A stretch of 56,269 nucleotides of DNA. It comes from Clostridia bacterium (GTDB lineage Bacteria; Bacillota; Clostridia; Oscillospirales; CAG-272). The stretch spans positions 1-56,269 of the forward strand of contig JAFSRI010000005.1 in the NCBI GenBank assembly GCA_017446155.1, in the 5' to 3' direction. Both the position numbers and the translations under genes were made by a program. Under the pieces are notes generated by a model, which was not told the DNA's origin, did no database searches, and was given only the letters and a program-made list of their open reading frames with translations. Of the stretch, positions 43,655-52,104 are shown in pieces; position 1 is the first letter of the stretch; each line of letters opens with the position of its first letter.

Positions 43655-45250
43655 TCAAATGATTTTTGTATATATCGGTTTTTTTGCTTTTCTTTTCGGA
43701 ATTATCATTACGTCGCCGGACGGTATCTCGCCGTTTATTCCGTTTAGCGCGGCAATCTCGGCGCGGGTCGTGCCGTATTTTTTGGCAATATCCCACATTG
43801 TGTCCGTCTTGGACGGATAATACAGAGTGATTGAAGAAACGGAAGACACGTTTCTCGGCTTATCTTTTTCAACACTCAGCTTCGATGTTACCGACGCCGT
43901 GGATTTTGCGAAGATTACATAATTTATCCCGATTTCAACATCGGCGCAAACGTTGCCGCGGTCGATACGGCAGGTTGAATCCATCACGGCGGCGTTTGCG
44001 GTGTAATCGAAACCGTCCGGAACAAAGCCTGCGTCACATTCGGCGCGGAACGGAGAAGTGAACGTTTTGCCCGAATACAGCTCGTTTCCGTCATATAACA
44101 CGGCAGAAACTGTCAAGTTTCCTTCAAAAACGAGCTTTCCGTTTGATTTTGCCGCGTTTGTAATATCAGCCGTCGCGCGACAGCATACGACCTCTGTCGC
44201 GTCATCGTCGTTTATTTCGGCACAAACGCTTTGTGTGCAGTTGAAAGTACGGGAAGTCAGTGCCGTTTCATACGTCACGTTTTCTTCTTCTGTCGAGCTT
44301 TCATAATCGGTCGAATACATGTCGGTCGTAACTTCGCTTGACGCATTGCAAAAGGCGTCGAGATAAACGCTGTATACCGCGTCAAGTTCTATCGTTCTCA
44401 TCTCTCCGTCGGCGTCAGGCGAAAGAAGGCTTTCCGAACTTGTGACACAGCAGTTTCCCGTGCAATAGCATCTTTCATTTATTCCGGCGGCCGACAAGTC
44501 ACCCGAAAAGGGGAGTTTTTTTGTAAAACAACGGTATTCGGGCTGTGACGACGGCGTTTCCTGCAAAGCGCTGTAAAGAATTTTAGCGAGAATATTGCCT
44601 TTATATGATATATTTCCGTCGGATGCCCTGATATCTGTCAGGCACGGTTCGAGCAGAACGCAGATTATCTCGTCTGCCTGAGGGAGATTTTTCGGTATTT
44701 CAATATTTTCTTCAAGCTTTACGTCGGCGTCCGTCGCCGAAACACGGAAACATACGTCGAGCACATCCGTTCTGCTTTGAACGTTTTGTTCTTCATCCGG
44801 GGTGAGCTTTCCGGTCACTGCGGGTGAAGTGCATTTGGCGCATACTGCGTCAACCGACACTTTGACTTTCGCTCTTGCGGTGAGCTTTCTCGGGTTTTGC
44901 AATCTGCATCCGACGCTCTCTATTACGCTTTCGGCGTTTATATCGCAGTCACCGGAGTATTCGCCGACAGAGATGCTTCCGTCATATTCGGAAGAAAATT
45001 TGGCGCATTTGATAACCCCGTCGGCTGTGCTGTATATCACGGAAAAATATATTTCTCCGTCGAATTCGAGCACGCTTCCGTTTATGTATTTTCCCGCGCG
45101 GCAGAGCTTCGCGTCTGTGCAGAGTATGCGTGTGACATCCGGAAGATAATCCGGCAAATTATATTCCGCCGTTATTTCTTTTGTCGTCGTTTCTTCAAAT
45201 ATCCTTGTTACAACACAGTTTTTTGTGCCGTCGCTTGTGTAATTAAACAT
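43655..45250 (-). CDS. SPOCS (DUF3794) and LysM domain protein, SipL-like spore-envelope protein
   Basis: 531 residues: repeated DUF3794/SPOCS beta-rich domains (for example YLPDVTRILCTDAKL, then later NLPQADEIICVLLEPCL), and a C-terminal LysM (YYPSKTDTMWDIAKKYGTT, then AEIAALNGIN and VMIIPKRKAKK). This is the domain plan of C. difficile SipL, which bridges SpoIVA to the coat in the mother cell. The start chosen is the ATG at 45250 (AGGG nearby, weak); the open frame further upstream reads through the palindromic element and is not coding. Sporulation-phase expression by sigma-E or sigma-K is likely but no promoter was clear. Confidence 0.85.
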   Translation of the reverse strand: MFNYTSDGTKNCVVTRIFEETTTKEITAEYNLPDYLPDVTRILCTDAKLCRAGKYINGSVLEFDGEIYFSVIYSTADGVIKCAKFSSEYDGSISVGEYSGDCDINAESVIESVGCRLQNPRKLTARAKVKVSVDAVCAKCTSPAVTGKLTPDEEQNVQSRTDVLDVCFRVSATDADVKLEENIEIPKNLPQADEIICVLLEPCLTDIRASDGNISYKGNILAKILYSALQETPSSQPEYRCFTKKLPFSGDLSAAGINERCYCTGNCCVTSSESLLSPDADGEMRTIELDAVYSVYLDAFCNASSEVTTDMYSTDYESSTEEENVTYETALTSRTFNCTQSVCAEINDDDATEVVCCRATADITNAAKSNGKLVFEGNLTVSAVLYDGNELYSGKTFTSPFRAECDAGFVPDGFDYTANAAVMDSTCRIDRGNVCADVEIGINYVIFAKSTASVTSKLSVEKDKPRNVSSVSSITLYYPSKTDTMWDIAKKYGTTRAEIAALNGINGEIPSGDVMIIPKRKAKKPIYTKII

Positions 45251-45283
45251 ACTTATAACCCTACTTTCCCGACGGATTTTAAG

Positions 45284-45418
45284 TTTGCCGCGCGCCGCCG
45301 CCCCGCTGCGCGGGGCCCGGCGCCGAACGGTCGGAGTTTGTGCAAATAATATATAATGTCGCATCCGTTCGGCGCACGCCTGCCCGCCAAAGCGGGCAGG
45401 CGCGGCGGCGCGCGAAAC
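45284..45418. repeat. GC-rich cruciform-like palindromic element
   Basis: 135 nt, sharply GC-richer than its surroundings. Outer arms GTTT(gc)CGCGCGCCGCCGC and GCGGCGGCGCGCGAAAC are complementary. Inside: hairpin CCCCGC-TGC-GCGGGG (45301-45315), stem GCGCCGAACGG (45320-45330)/CCGTTCGGCGC (45365-45375) with a 34-nt AT-rich loop, and hairpin GCCTGCCCGC/GCGGGCAGGC (45378-45401). This matches the plan of the element at 1-117, including loop size. No gene and no T-run. Confidence 0.75.
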
Positions 45419-45493
45419 AACAAAGTGCAAAATAAACTTGCATCCGTCGCCTGTATAATAAATTTATTCGCTATAATGATATGAAAGACTAAT

Positions 45494-46186
45494 TTAAAAT
45501 ATTCCGGGAGATATATACGAATTTATTTTTGATAAAGCTGATTTTTCAATTCGCGATACATACGACCTTGAAATACCCAATCTGCTTGCCACTTCGCGTT
45601 GAGTTATGGCGGGTTCGCCGGCAAGGCCATACCTTAATATAATTATTTGCCGCTCGCGCTTGTCGAGCACCGTGTTGATGATTTTTTTCGCACGCGCGCT
45701 TTTTATCTTGCTGTCAAGTTCTTCCGCTATTGTGTCGTCGGTGGAGATTATGTCGATATAAGTCAATGGGTTGCCATCCTTGTCAACGTCTATCGGTTCG
45801 CTTAAACTTACCTCGCACGATAGCTTCTTTTGCGATCGAAAATACATCAATATCTCGTTTTGCAGACATTTGCTTGCATAAGTGGCAAAACGGGTGCCGT
45901 TTTTGCTGTCGAATGTGTCGATTGCCTTTATCAGCCCTATTGTTCCTATTGAGATCAAATCGTCCTGATTTTTGTTGGTCGTATAATATTTTTTTACAAT
46001 ATGTGCCACCAACCGTAAATTGTGCTCTATCAAGCGGTTTCTCGCTTCCATATCGCCTTGCCGCATTTTTTCAAAACAAGCGGCTTCCTCCTTCGGCGGC
46101 AGAGGAGGAGGAAAACTCTGCGTATAGGAAACCTTTAAAAAAAGATAAAGAAAATTTGACGCTATCGCCGAAAAAAGTGAAAACAT
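45494..46186 (-). CDS. sigK: Sporulation sigma factor sigma-K
   Basis: Directs late mother-cell transcription in spore formers. 230 residues: a hydrophobic pro-like start, then SFPPPLPPKEEAACFEKM (the start of SigK-type mature sequence), region 2 NLRLVAHIVKKYY and DDLISIGTIGLIKAIDTFD, region 2.4 ATYASKCLQNEILMYFRSQK, and region 4 with TQREVASRLGISRSYVSRIEK. Matches SigK better than SigE or SigF. The gene is uninterrupted, so no skin element is present here. The start is the ATG at 46186, eight nt after GGAGGG; the TTG at 46189 is an alternative. Confidence 0.93.
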   Translation of the reverse strand: MFSLFSAIASNFLYLFLKVSYTQSFPPPLPPKEEAACFEKMRQGDMEARNRLIEHNLRLVAHIVKKYYTTNKNQDDLISIGTIGLIKAIDTFDSKNGTRFATYASKCLQNEILMYFRSQKKLSCEVSLSEPIDVDKDGNPLTYIDIISTDDTIAEELDSKIKSARAKKIINTVLDKRERQIIILRYGLAGEPAITQREVASRLGISRSYVSRIEKSALSKINSYISPGIF

Positions 46187-46579
46187 CAATCTTTCCCTCC
46201 CGTTTTTTGCTGTAAAAAATATATATTCGCCAAAGCCTGTACTTTTTCCGAAAAATAACGTGAAATTTTCCGAAAAACAAAAAAACGGTTCATATTATAT
46301 GCAAGGCGAAGTATTATCCGGTGCAAATAAAGCATTGGAACATATAAAAAATAAAGCCGTTATGAAGAAAAACTTAATAATATGAAAAGTTTTATCGTTT
46401 TTAAGTCAGTTCTGTTGCAAACAGGCATATTTTTACGGCGATCAAAATCGTATAAAAACAAAAAAACGATGAAAAATAGAAATAAACGCAAAAATGGAAC
46501 AAAAAACCGAAAAATTTTCGGTAAAATTGATAAAAAGTAAACAATTTTAACCTGAAAAGTTCTTTTTTTTGAAATTCCC
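46187..46579. other. AT-rich intergenic region
   Basis: About 390 nt between the divergent sigK and transporter operon. Contains long A/T runs and no open frame with a ribosome site. A SigE-like -10 (CATATAAT, minus strand, 46301-46294) is present but lacks a matching -35 at proper distance. Confidence 0.4.
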
Positions 46580-46608
46580 TTGACAAAAGAAAGTTTTCAC
46601 GATATAAT
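46580..46608 (+). promoter_or_regulatory. Consensus promoter of the oligopeptide transporter operon
   Basis: Perfect TTGACA (46580-46585), 17 nt, perfect TATAAT (46603-46608). The leader of about 140 nt has a small hairpin ACCCG-GAAA-CGGGT. Confidence 0.88.
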
Positions 46609-46748
46609 TAGACATTCCATTTAGGCTGAGTAACTGAATAAAAATACATTTGAGCCGTTTTTTGGCGGTAAAAACGTGTTTTAAAAAGACTTTGCCCAAC
46701 CCGGAAACGGGTGAAAACCCAAACAAAATCCAGAAAAGGAGATTTAAG

Positions 46749-49370
46749 ATGAAAAACACAACGAAAAAACTTCTTGCATCGGTTCTCGCGCTTATGATGC
46801 TCGTTTCTGTCGTTATGATCGCGGCTTCTTGCGGCGGTAACAAGCCGGTAGAGTCCACCACGACGGAATCCACCCAGGCAACAGAAACAACAGGACCCGA
46901 CACTCCGCCCGTTGAAAGAGTTATAGAAACATTCAAGGGCGACTTTACGTATAAGGATTCGGTTGGTACAATGGCGACAAACTGGAACCCCCATACGTAT
47001 CAGACAACCGACGACAGCTATCCGGCTGACTTCCTCAGAGTAGGTCTTTACGGCTTCATCTTCAACGATGAGATCCACCCCGTTGAAGGCAAAGAGGCTT
47101 ACAAGGGCTATAAGATCATACCCGAAATGGCGGCATCAATGCCTGTTGACGTAACGGAAGCCGTTAAATCGGCTCATCCCGAATTCGGCATTCCCGCATC
47201 CGCTACAAAGGGCTATGCTTACACGATCGACCTTAACCCGAACGCTGTTTGGGAAAACGGTGAAAAGATCAATGCCGACACATACGTTTACTCGATGAGA
47301 CGCCTCCTTGCTCCCGAACTCCTCAACTACAGAGCTCAGGACTATATCACGGGCAGTTTCGTAATAGCAAACGGTGACAAATATTATTATCAGGGCACAA
47401 CGAACCTTTCCGATAACGGCGCGGGCGCAGGTTACACAAAGGCTGACTTCACAAAGGGTGACGACGGCTTCTACTATACACCCGACGGTTCTCAGGTTTA
47501 CATCGGTCTTGATTTCCCGCTTGATTGGACGGGCGGCGATACTCTCAAAGATTATGTTGAAGCATACGGCTCGACATACTTTGACACATCCACATGGGAA
47601 GAACTCTCCGCGCTTATAGACGAAGACGGTCTTGTCGCAATGACAGACGCTTCCTATGAACTCTTCCTCCCTGTTATTACAGGTAACCCCGCGTGGGGCG
47701 AAACGGAAGGCGACGCATTCAACTATTTCGTAATCAAAACGGTTTATGCGTCCGATTATGATTTCTCAAACGTAGGTCTTTACAAATCAGGCGAATATCA
47801 GATCACCATCGTATTCGCCAAATCTCTCGCCGGCTTCCAGCTTCTCTACAACCTTACGTCCAACTGGATCGTAAATGAGACTCTCTATGAAGCTAACCTC
47901 TCCAAGGTAGGCGATACAGACGCTTGGGCAAGCACATACAATACTTCCGTTGAAACAACGCTTTCTTACGGTCCGTATAAGCTCGTTTCTTATCAGAAAG
48001 ACAAATCCATGAGATTTGAAAGAAACGACACATGGTATGGCTATACAGACGGCGAACACATCTATGTTGACCCCGAAGACGGAAAGACATATCCGATGTA
48101 TCAGACAACAGCCGTTGACTGCCAGGTAGTTTCCGAAGCTGCAACAAGAAAACTCATGTTCCTTAAAGGTCAGCTTATGACTTACGGTTTGCAGACTGAG
48201 GACGTTGCACAATACCGCAACAGCGATTACACTCTCGTTTCTCCTTCCGAAACAATATTCTTCTTCATCTTCAACGGATACAAAGAGGCTATTGACGGAC
48301 GTGAAGCAAACGAAGGCTTTGACACAACAAAATTCGATCTCCAAACAATGACGCTCACCTCGTTCAGAAAAGCCGTTGCCGTAACTTACGATAAGGAAGC
48401 TATGTGCTCGGCTCTGTTCCCGGATTGCTCCGGCGGCTACGGACTTATAGGCGACATGTATATCTACGATCCCGACACGGGCGCTAAATACCGTGACACA
48501 GATCAGGCAAAACAGGCTCTCTGCGACTTCTACAGCGTTGACGTTTCCAAGTTCGACAGCCTTGACGACGCGGTTGAATCCATCACAGGTTACGACCCCG
48601 TTGCGGCAAAAGAACTCTTCAAACAGGCATTTGACGAAGCTATCGAAGCAGGCTTCATCACAGACGCTGACAACGACGGCAAATCCGATCAGGTTGTAAG
48701 AGTTGAATATTGCTGCTCTTCCGCTGTAACAGAGAAAATGCAGCAGAGAATCGACTACCTCAACGAGAAGATGGCTGACGTAACAAAAGGCACTCCGTTT
48801 GAAGGTAAGATCGAATTCTATCCGTCTGCTCCTTACGGCAACGACTGGTCCACAAAGATCAGAACAGGTCTTTCCGACACAATCCTTGCTGGTTGGTCCG
48901 GCTCGGCTCTCGATCCGTTCGGTCTTTCCGACCTCTACGTCAACCCCAACCGTTCTTATGACGCTAAGTGGTTCGACGCTACAAAGGTTTCCGTAACAAT
49001 GAACGTTCCGGTAAACGGCAAAGCAACAGACGTAACGCTTACTCTTAAAGACTGGTCCGACGCTCTCAACGGCACGACCGTTACAGGCGCTAACGGCACG
49101 GAATACAACTTCGGCGAAGATCAGGCAGAAGTTGAAACAAGACTTTCGATCCTCGCTAAGATCGAATCCACCGTTCTTCAGACTTACGACTATATCCCGA
49201 TGATTCAGGATGGTAGCCTCTTCATGCTCACACAGCAGGCTTACTATGTAATCGACGATTACAACCCGATCCTCGGTCGCGGCGGCATCACGTACCTCAA
49301 ATACAACTATGACGACGCTGCATGGAACGCATACGTTGCAAGCCAGCCGGACGGCACGCTCAGCTATTGA
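46749..49370 (+). CDS. Oligopeptide ABC transporter substrate-binding lipoprotein (SBP family 5)
   Basis: 873 residues, longer than typical OppA (about 540-600). The N-terminus is a lipoprotein signal: Lys/Lys, a hydrophobic core, and AASC with the cysteine at about 29. A Thr/Glu-rich linker follows (a common anchor). SBP5 features follow: YKGYKIIPEMAASMP, LNPNAVWENGEKINADTYVYSMRRLL and ALDPFGLSDLY. The start is the ATG at 46749, behind AAAAGGAGA; the frame extends to 46650 without a site. Codon choice appears more biased than in neighbours, suggesting high expression. It likely captures peptides at the cell surface for the permeases. Confidence 0.9.
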   Translation: MKNTTKKLLASVLALMMLVSVVMIAASCGGNKPVESTTTESTQATETTGPDTPPVERVIETFKGDFTYKDSVGTMATNWNPHTYQTTDDSYPADFLRVGLYGFIFNDEIHPVEGKEAYKGYKIIPEMAASMPVDVTEAVKSAHPEFGIPASATKGYAYTIDLNPNAVWENGEKINADTYVYSMRRLLAPELLNYRAQDYITGSFVIANGDKYYYQGTTNLSDNGAGAGYTKADFTKGDDGFYYTPDGSQVYIGLDFPLDWTGGDTLKDYVEAYGSTYFDTSTWEELSALIDEDGLVAMTDASYELFLPVITGNPAWGETEGDAFNYFVIKTVYASDYDFSNVGLYKSGEYQITIVFAKSLAGFQLLYNLTSNWIVNETLYEANLSKVGDTDAWASTYNTSVETTLSYGPYKLVSYQKDKSMRFERNDTWYGYTDGEHIYVDPEDGKTYPMYQTTAVDCQVVSEAATRKLMFLKGQLMTYGLQTEDVAQYRNSDYTLVSPSETIFFFIFNGYKEAIDGREANEGFDTTKFDLQTMTLTSFRKAVAVTYDKEAMCSALFPDCSGGYGLIGDMYIYDPDTGAKYRDTDQAKQALCDFYSVDVSKFDSLDDAVESITGYDPVAAKELFKQAFDEAIEAGFITDADNDGKSDQVVRVEYCCSSAVTEKMQQRIDYLNEKMADVTKGTPFEGKIEFYPSAPYGNDWSTKIRTGLSDTILAGWSGSALDPFGLSDLYVNPNRSYDAKWFDATKVSVTMNVPVNGKATDVTLTLKDWSDALNGTTVTGANGTEYNFGEDQAEVETRLSILAKIESTVLQTYDYIPMIQDGSLFMLTQQAYYVIDDYNPILGRGGITYLKYNYDDAAWNAYVASQPDGTLSY

Positions 49371-49429
49371 TAGTTAAGCGAAAAAAGACAATATTCTCTG
49401 AAACTATAATTTATATTTCATGAGATCAT

Positions 49430-49458
49430 CCCGCAAGGGTGCACTGCACCCTTGCGGG
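49430..49458 (+). other. Stable palindromic hairpin between SBP and permease genes
   Basis: CCCGCAAGGGTGCA (49430-49443) is perfectly complementary to TGCACCCTTGCGGG (49445-49458). No T-run follows. Such intercistronic hairpins often protect or separate a highly expressed SBP message from the rest of the operon. The rest of 49371-49595 shows no other feature. Confidence 0.7.
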
Positions 49459-49595
49459 AATACCGCTTTATAAAGGGCGTAAAATTTTTACCGCGAAATA
49501 TCGAAAAATTGTGTTCATATAAATATTCCGCTTTTATATCCGGCGAAATATCTGTATGAACATAACCTTACATAAAAAACCAACGGAGGTCAAAA

Positions 49596-50549
49596 ATGCT
49601 AAAATACACACTGCAAAGAATAGTACTTATGTTCTTTACGCTTTTCATAATCACGATGATGTGCTTTATACTTGTAAGAATGCTTCCGCCTGTCGAAATA
49701 CCGATAGAGGATCCGCACTCGGTCGTCATCGCGCAAAGGCGTGAAGCCATGGGATATAACAAACCGTATCTCGTGCAATTCGGTATATTCATAAAGGACA
49801 TTTTCACAAGGTTCGATTGGGGTATAAGTGACAAACTTTACTTTGGTCAGAACGTTGCGGACATTTTTATCGAAAAACTCCCCGCAACGATCATAGTAAA
49901 CCTTTATTCCATAATTCTCAGTATTCCGATAGGAATATTGCTCGGCATTTGGGCGGCGTTGAAGAAAAACACGTGGATTGACCACGCTATTTCAACGCTT
50001 ACCATGGTGGTAATATCGGTGCCGTCGTTCGTTTACGCATTTTTGATACAGTATTTCCTTTCATATAAGCTCGGTTGGTTCCCATTCCTTATGAAAGGCG
50101 GTACTGATTGGTTCTCTCCGGCTATGTTCGTAAGTATGCTCCCCGCGGTGCTTTCGCTTTCGTTCGGCGTTATCGCGGGATTTACAAGAACGACGCGTGC
50201 GGAGCTTACGGAAGTTTTGACAAGCGAATTTATGCTTCTTGCGCGCACAAAGGGACTTACCCGCCGACAGGCAACGGTGCGTCACGCGCTGAAAAACTGT
50301 ATGGTCGTCGTTGTTCCGGCAATCTTCGGCGAGTTCATCGGCATAATGTCGGGCTCTCTCATTATAGAGAAAATATTTGCCGTTCCCGGCGTCGGCAGCC
50401 TTTACATCAACTCGATCAACGGCCGCGACTACCCGATGTTTATGATGCTTACTGTTTTCTACACGGTCATAGGACTCCTCGCGAGCATCGTTGTTGACAT
50501 AAGCTATGGCTTTATCGACCCGCGCATCCGCATGGGTTCAAAGAAATAA
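49596..50549 (+). CDS. Oligopeptide ABC transporter permease, OppB type
   Basis: 317 residues with six predicted transmembrane helices starting with an N-terminal one (LMFFTLFIITMMCFILVRML). The EAA-loop that contacts the ATPases is seen in EVLTSEFMLLARTKGL. VVVPAIFGEFIGIMSGSLII is a typical OppB/DppB stretch. A good ribosome site, CGGAGG, precedes the ATG. Second gene of the operon; it pairs with the next permease. Confidence 0.92.
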   Translation: MLKYTLQRIVLMFFTLFIITMMCFILVRMLPPVEIPIEDPHSVVIAQRREAMGYNKPYLVQFGIFIKDIFTRFDWGISDKLYFGQNVADIFIEKLPATIIVNLYSIILSIPIGILLGIWAALKKNTWIDHAISTLTMVVISVPSFVYAFLIQYFLSYKLGWFPFLMKGGTDWFSPAMFVSMLPAVLSLSFGVIAGFTRTTRAELTEVLTSEFMLLARTKGLTRRQATVRHALKNCMVVVVPAIFGEFIGIMSGSLIIEKIFAVPGVGSLYINSINGRDYPMFMMLTVFYTVIGLLASIVVDISYGFIDPRIRMGSKK

Positions 50550-50569
50550 TTCGGAGAAAGGAGTAAAAC

Positions 50570-52102
50570 ATGGATCAGAATTTTGAACACATTCCACAGG
50601 AAAAGTTTGAATTTGCTCAGCTTGACGCGCATATTCACGACACAAAATTTGAAACAAAGGCACACGGCTATTTTGCCGACGCGTTCATACGCTTCAAAAA
50701 GAATAAATCTTCCGTTGTTGCCGCGTGCATTATTATCTTCCTTGTTATTTTTGCCATACTTGCTCCGATTATTTCCCCGTATGACATAAAACAGAAAGAT
50801 AACATATACGTCAACTTCGGCCCGTTTATAAAATCGATAGCGGACACGGAGGTCGGTTTCTTTGACGGCGGCGTTGTTTACGATAGCCAGAACGAAAACC
50901 AAATGCTCGTTTTCAGGGCAATGGCAGAGGAAACAGGCAACGACCCGCTTATAAAAATCCTCGGCGAGCAGGATAAAGAAACGCTGAAACGCGGACAAAC
51001 GGTAATTACAAAAACGTATAAAGTAAGAGTAAACAAATACTACGCGGTAGGCGTAAGGTACCTTGTTATGTCTTATGAGGAATTCCAGAAAATACAGGAT
51101 TTCCAGAACGAAACGGGTTATCAGGTAATATTGCCGTATGTTGAGGCGAAAGATATTTACGGCATAAGCGACAACCCGAACATTTGGTATAAGGTAAGCG
51201 ACAACAAAGGAACGCCCGCCCTTGACAAAGACGGAAACTTCGTTCCGGCATATTCCACGTCGAAATCGAAAGCCGGTGCAGAATACAACAGTATTCGCAT
51301 AAAAGGCGATGACGGCAGCTATATTTACAGCTATTCAAAATCCGGCGCGGTTCAGTGCCGTATAAATTATTTCAATTATTACAGGTATGTAAACAACCGT
51401 GAACCGATGTTTATATTCGGAACAAACAGCATAGGTCAGGATCTTTTCGGCGCGGTAGGCATCGGCGCAAGATTCTCGCTCGTGTTTGCTATACTCGTTT
51501 CCGCGATAAACCTCACCATCGGTGCTATTTACGGTGCAATTCAGGGTTATTACGGCGGAGCTGTGGACCTTATACTCGACAGAATTGCGGATATTCTTTA
51601 TGAAGTTCCGTTCATGGTCGTGGCTACGTTGTTCCAACTCCACCTGGCGCAAAAGGTGGGCGTCGTACCGTCATTCCTGTTTGCGTTCGTTTTGACGGGG
51701 TGGATCGGTATGGCGGCGCTGACAAGAAAGCAATTCTACCGTTTTAAAGGTCAGGAATATGTTCTTGCCGCAAAAACGCTCGGCGCAAAAGACAGCAGAA
51801 TAATGTTCAAGCATATCTTCCCGAACGCACTCGGAACAATAATTACAAGCTGCGTGCTTGTCATTCCGGGCGTTATCAGTTCGGAAACGACGCTGACATA
51901 TCTCGGCATCGTCAACCTTTCCGAGTTTGCCGGAACAAGTATCGGCGTTCTAATGTCGCAAGGTCAGGCGGCAATGACGACGTCTCCGCATGCGATGTTC
52001 TTCCCGGCGCTGTTCGTATCGTTGCTTCTCATCTCATTCAACCTGTTCGGCAACGGACTTCGTGACGCATTTAACCCGTCGACAAGAGGAGTGGAGGACT
52101 GA
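50570..52102 (+). CDS. Oligopeptide ABC transporter permease, OppC type with large extracellular insertion
   Basis: 510 residues, against about 300-340 for OppC. Helix 1 is at 48-70. The family motif FGTNSIGQDLFGAVGIGARFSL, normally about 20-30 residues later, begins only at about 283. So about 200 residues form an extra domain outside the membrane (or at least between helix 1 and the core). The rest is normal, with helices and an EAA region (AAKTLGAKDSRIMFKHI). It may contact the SBP. The operon spacing is 20 nt. Confidence 0.9.
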   Translation: MDQNFEHIPQEKFEFAQLDAHIHDTKFETKAHGYFADAFIRFKKNKSSVVAACIIIFLVIFAILAPIISPYDIKQKDNIYVNFGPFIKSIADTEVGFFDGGVVYDSQNENQMLVFRAMAEETGNDPLIKILGEQDKETLKRGQTVITKTYKVRVNKYYAVGVRYLVMSYEEFQKIQDFQNETGYQVILPYVEAKDIYGISDNPNIWYKVSDNKGTPALDKDGNFVPAYSTSKSKAGAEYNSIRIKGDDGSYIYSYSKSGAVQCRINYFNYYRYVNNREPMFIFGTNSIGQDLFGAVGIGARFSLVFAILVSAINLTIGAIYGAIQGYYGGAVDLILDRIADILYEVPFMVVATLFQLHLAQKVGVVPSFLFAFVLTGWIGMAALTRKQFYRFKGQEYVLAAKTLGAKDSRIMFKHIFPNALGTIITSCVLVIPGVISSETTLTYLGIVNLSEFAGTSIGVLMSQGQAAMTTSPHAMFFPALFVSLLLISFNLFGNGLRDAFNPSTRGVED

Positions 52103-52104
52103 TG

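Noticed and set aside
45251..45430. 60-residue N-terminal extension of the SPOCS/LysM protein
   Set aside because: It reads through the GC-rich palindromic element and gives an Arg/Ala-rich nonsense sequence. The domain starts right after the ATG at 45250.
46294..46319. Sigma-E promoter for sigK
   Set aside because: CATATAAT is a fair -10, but the only ATA-type -35 is about 3 nt too close, so the match is not convincing.
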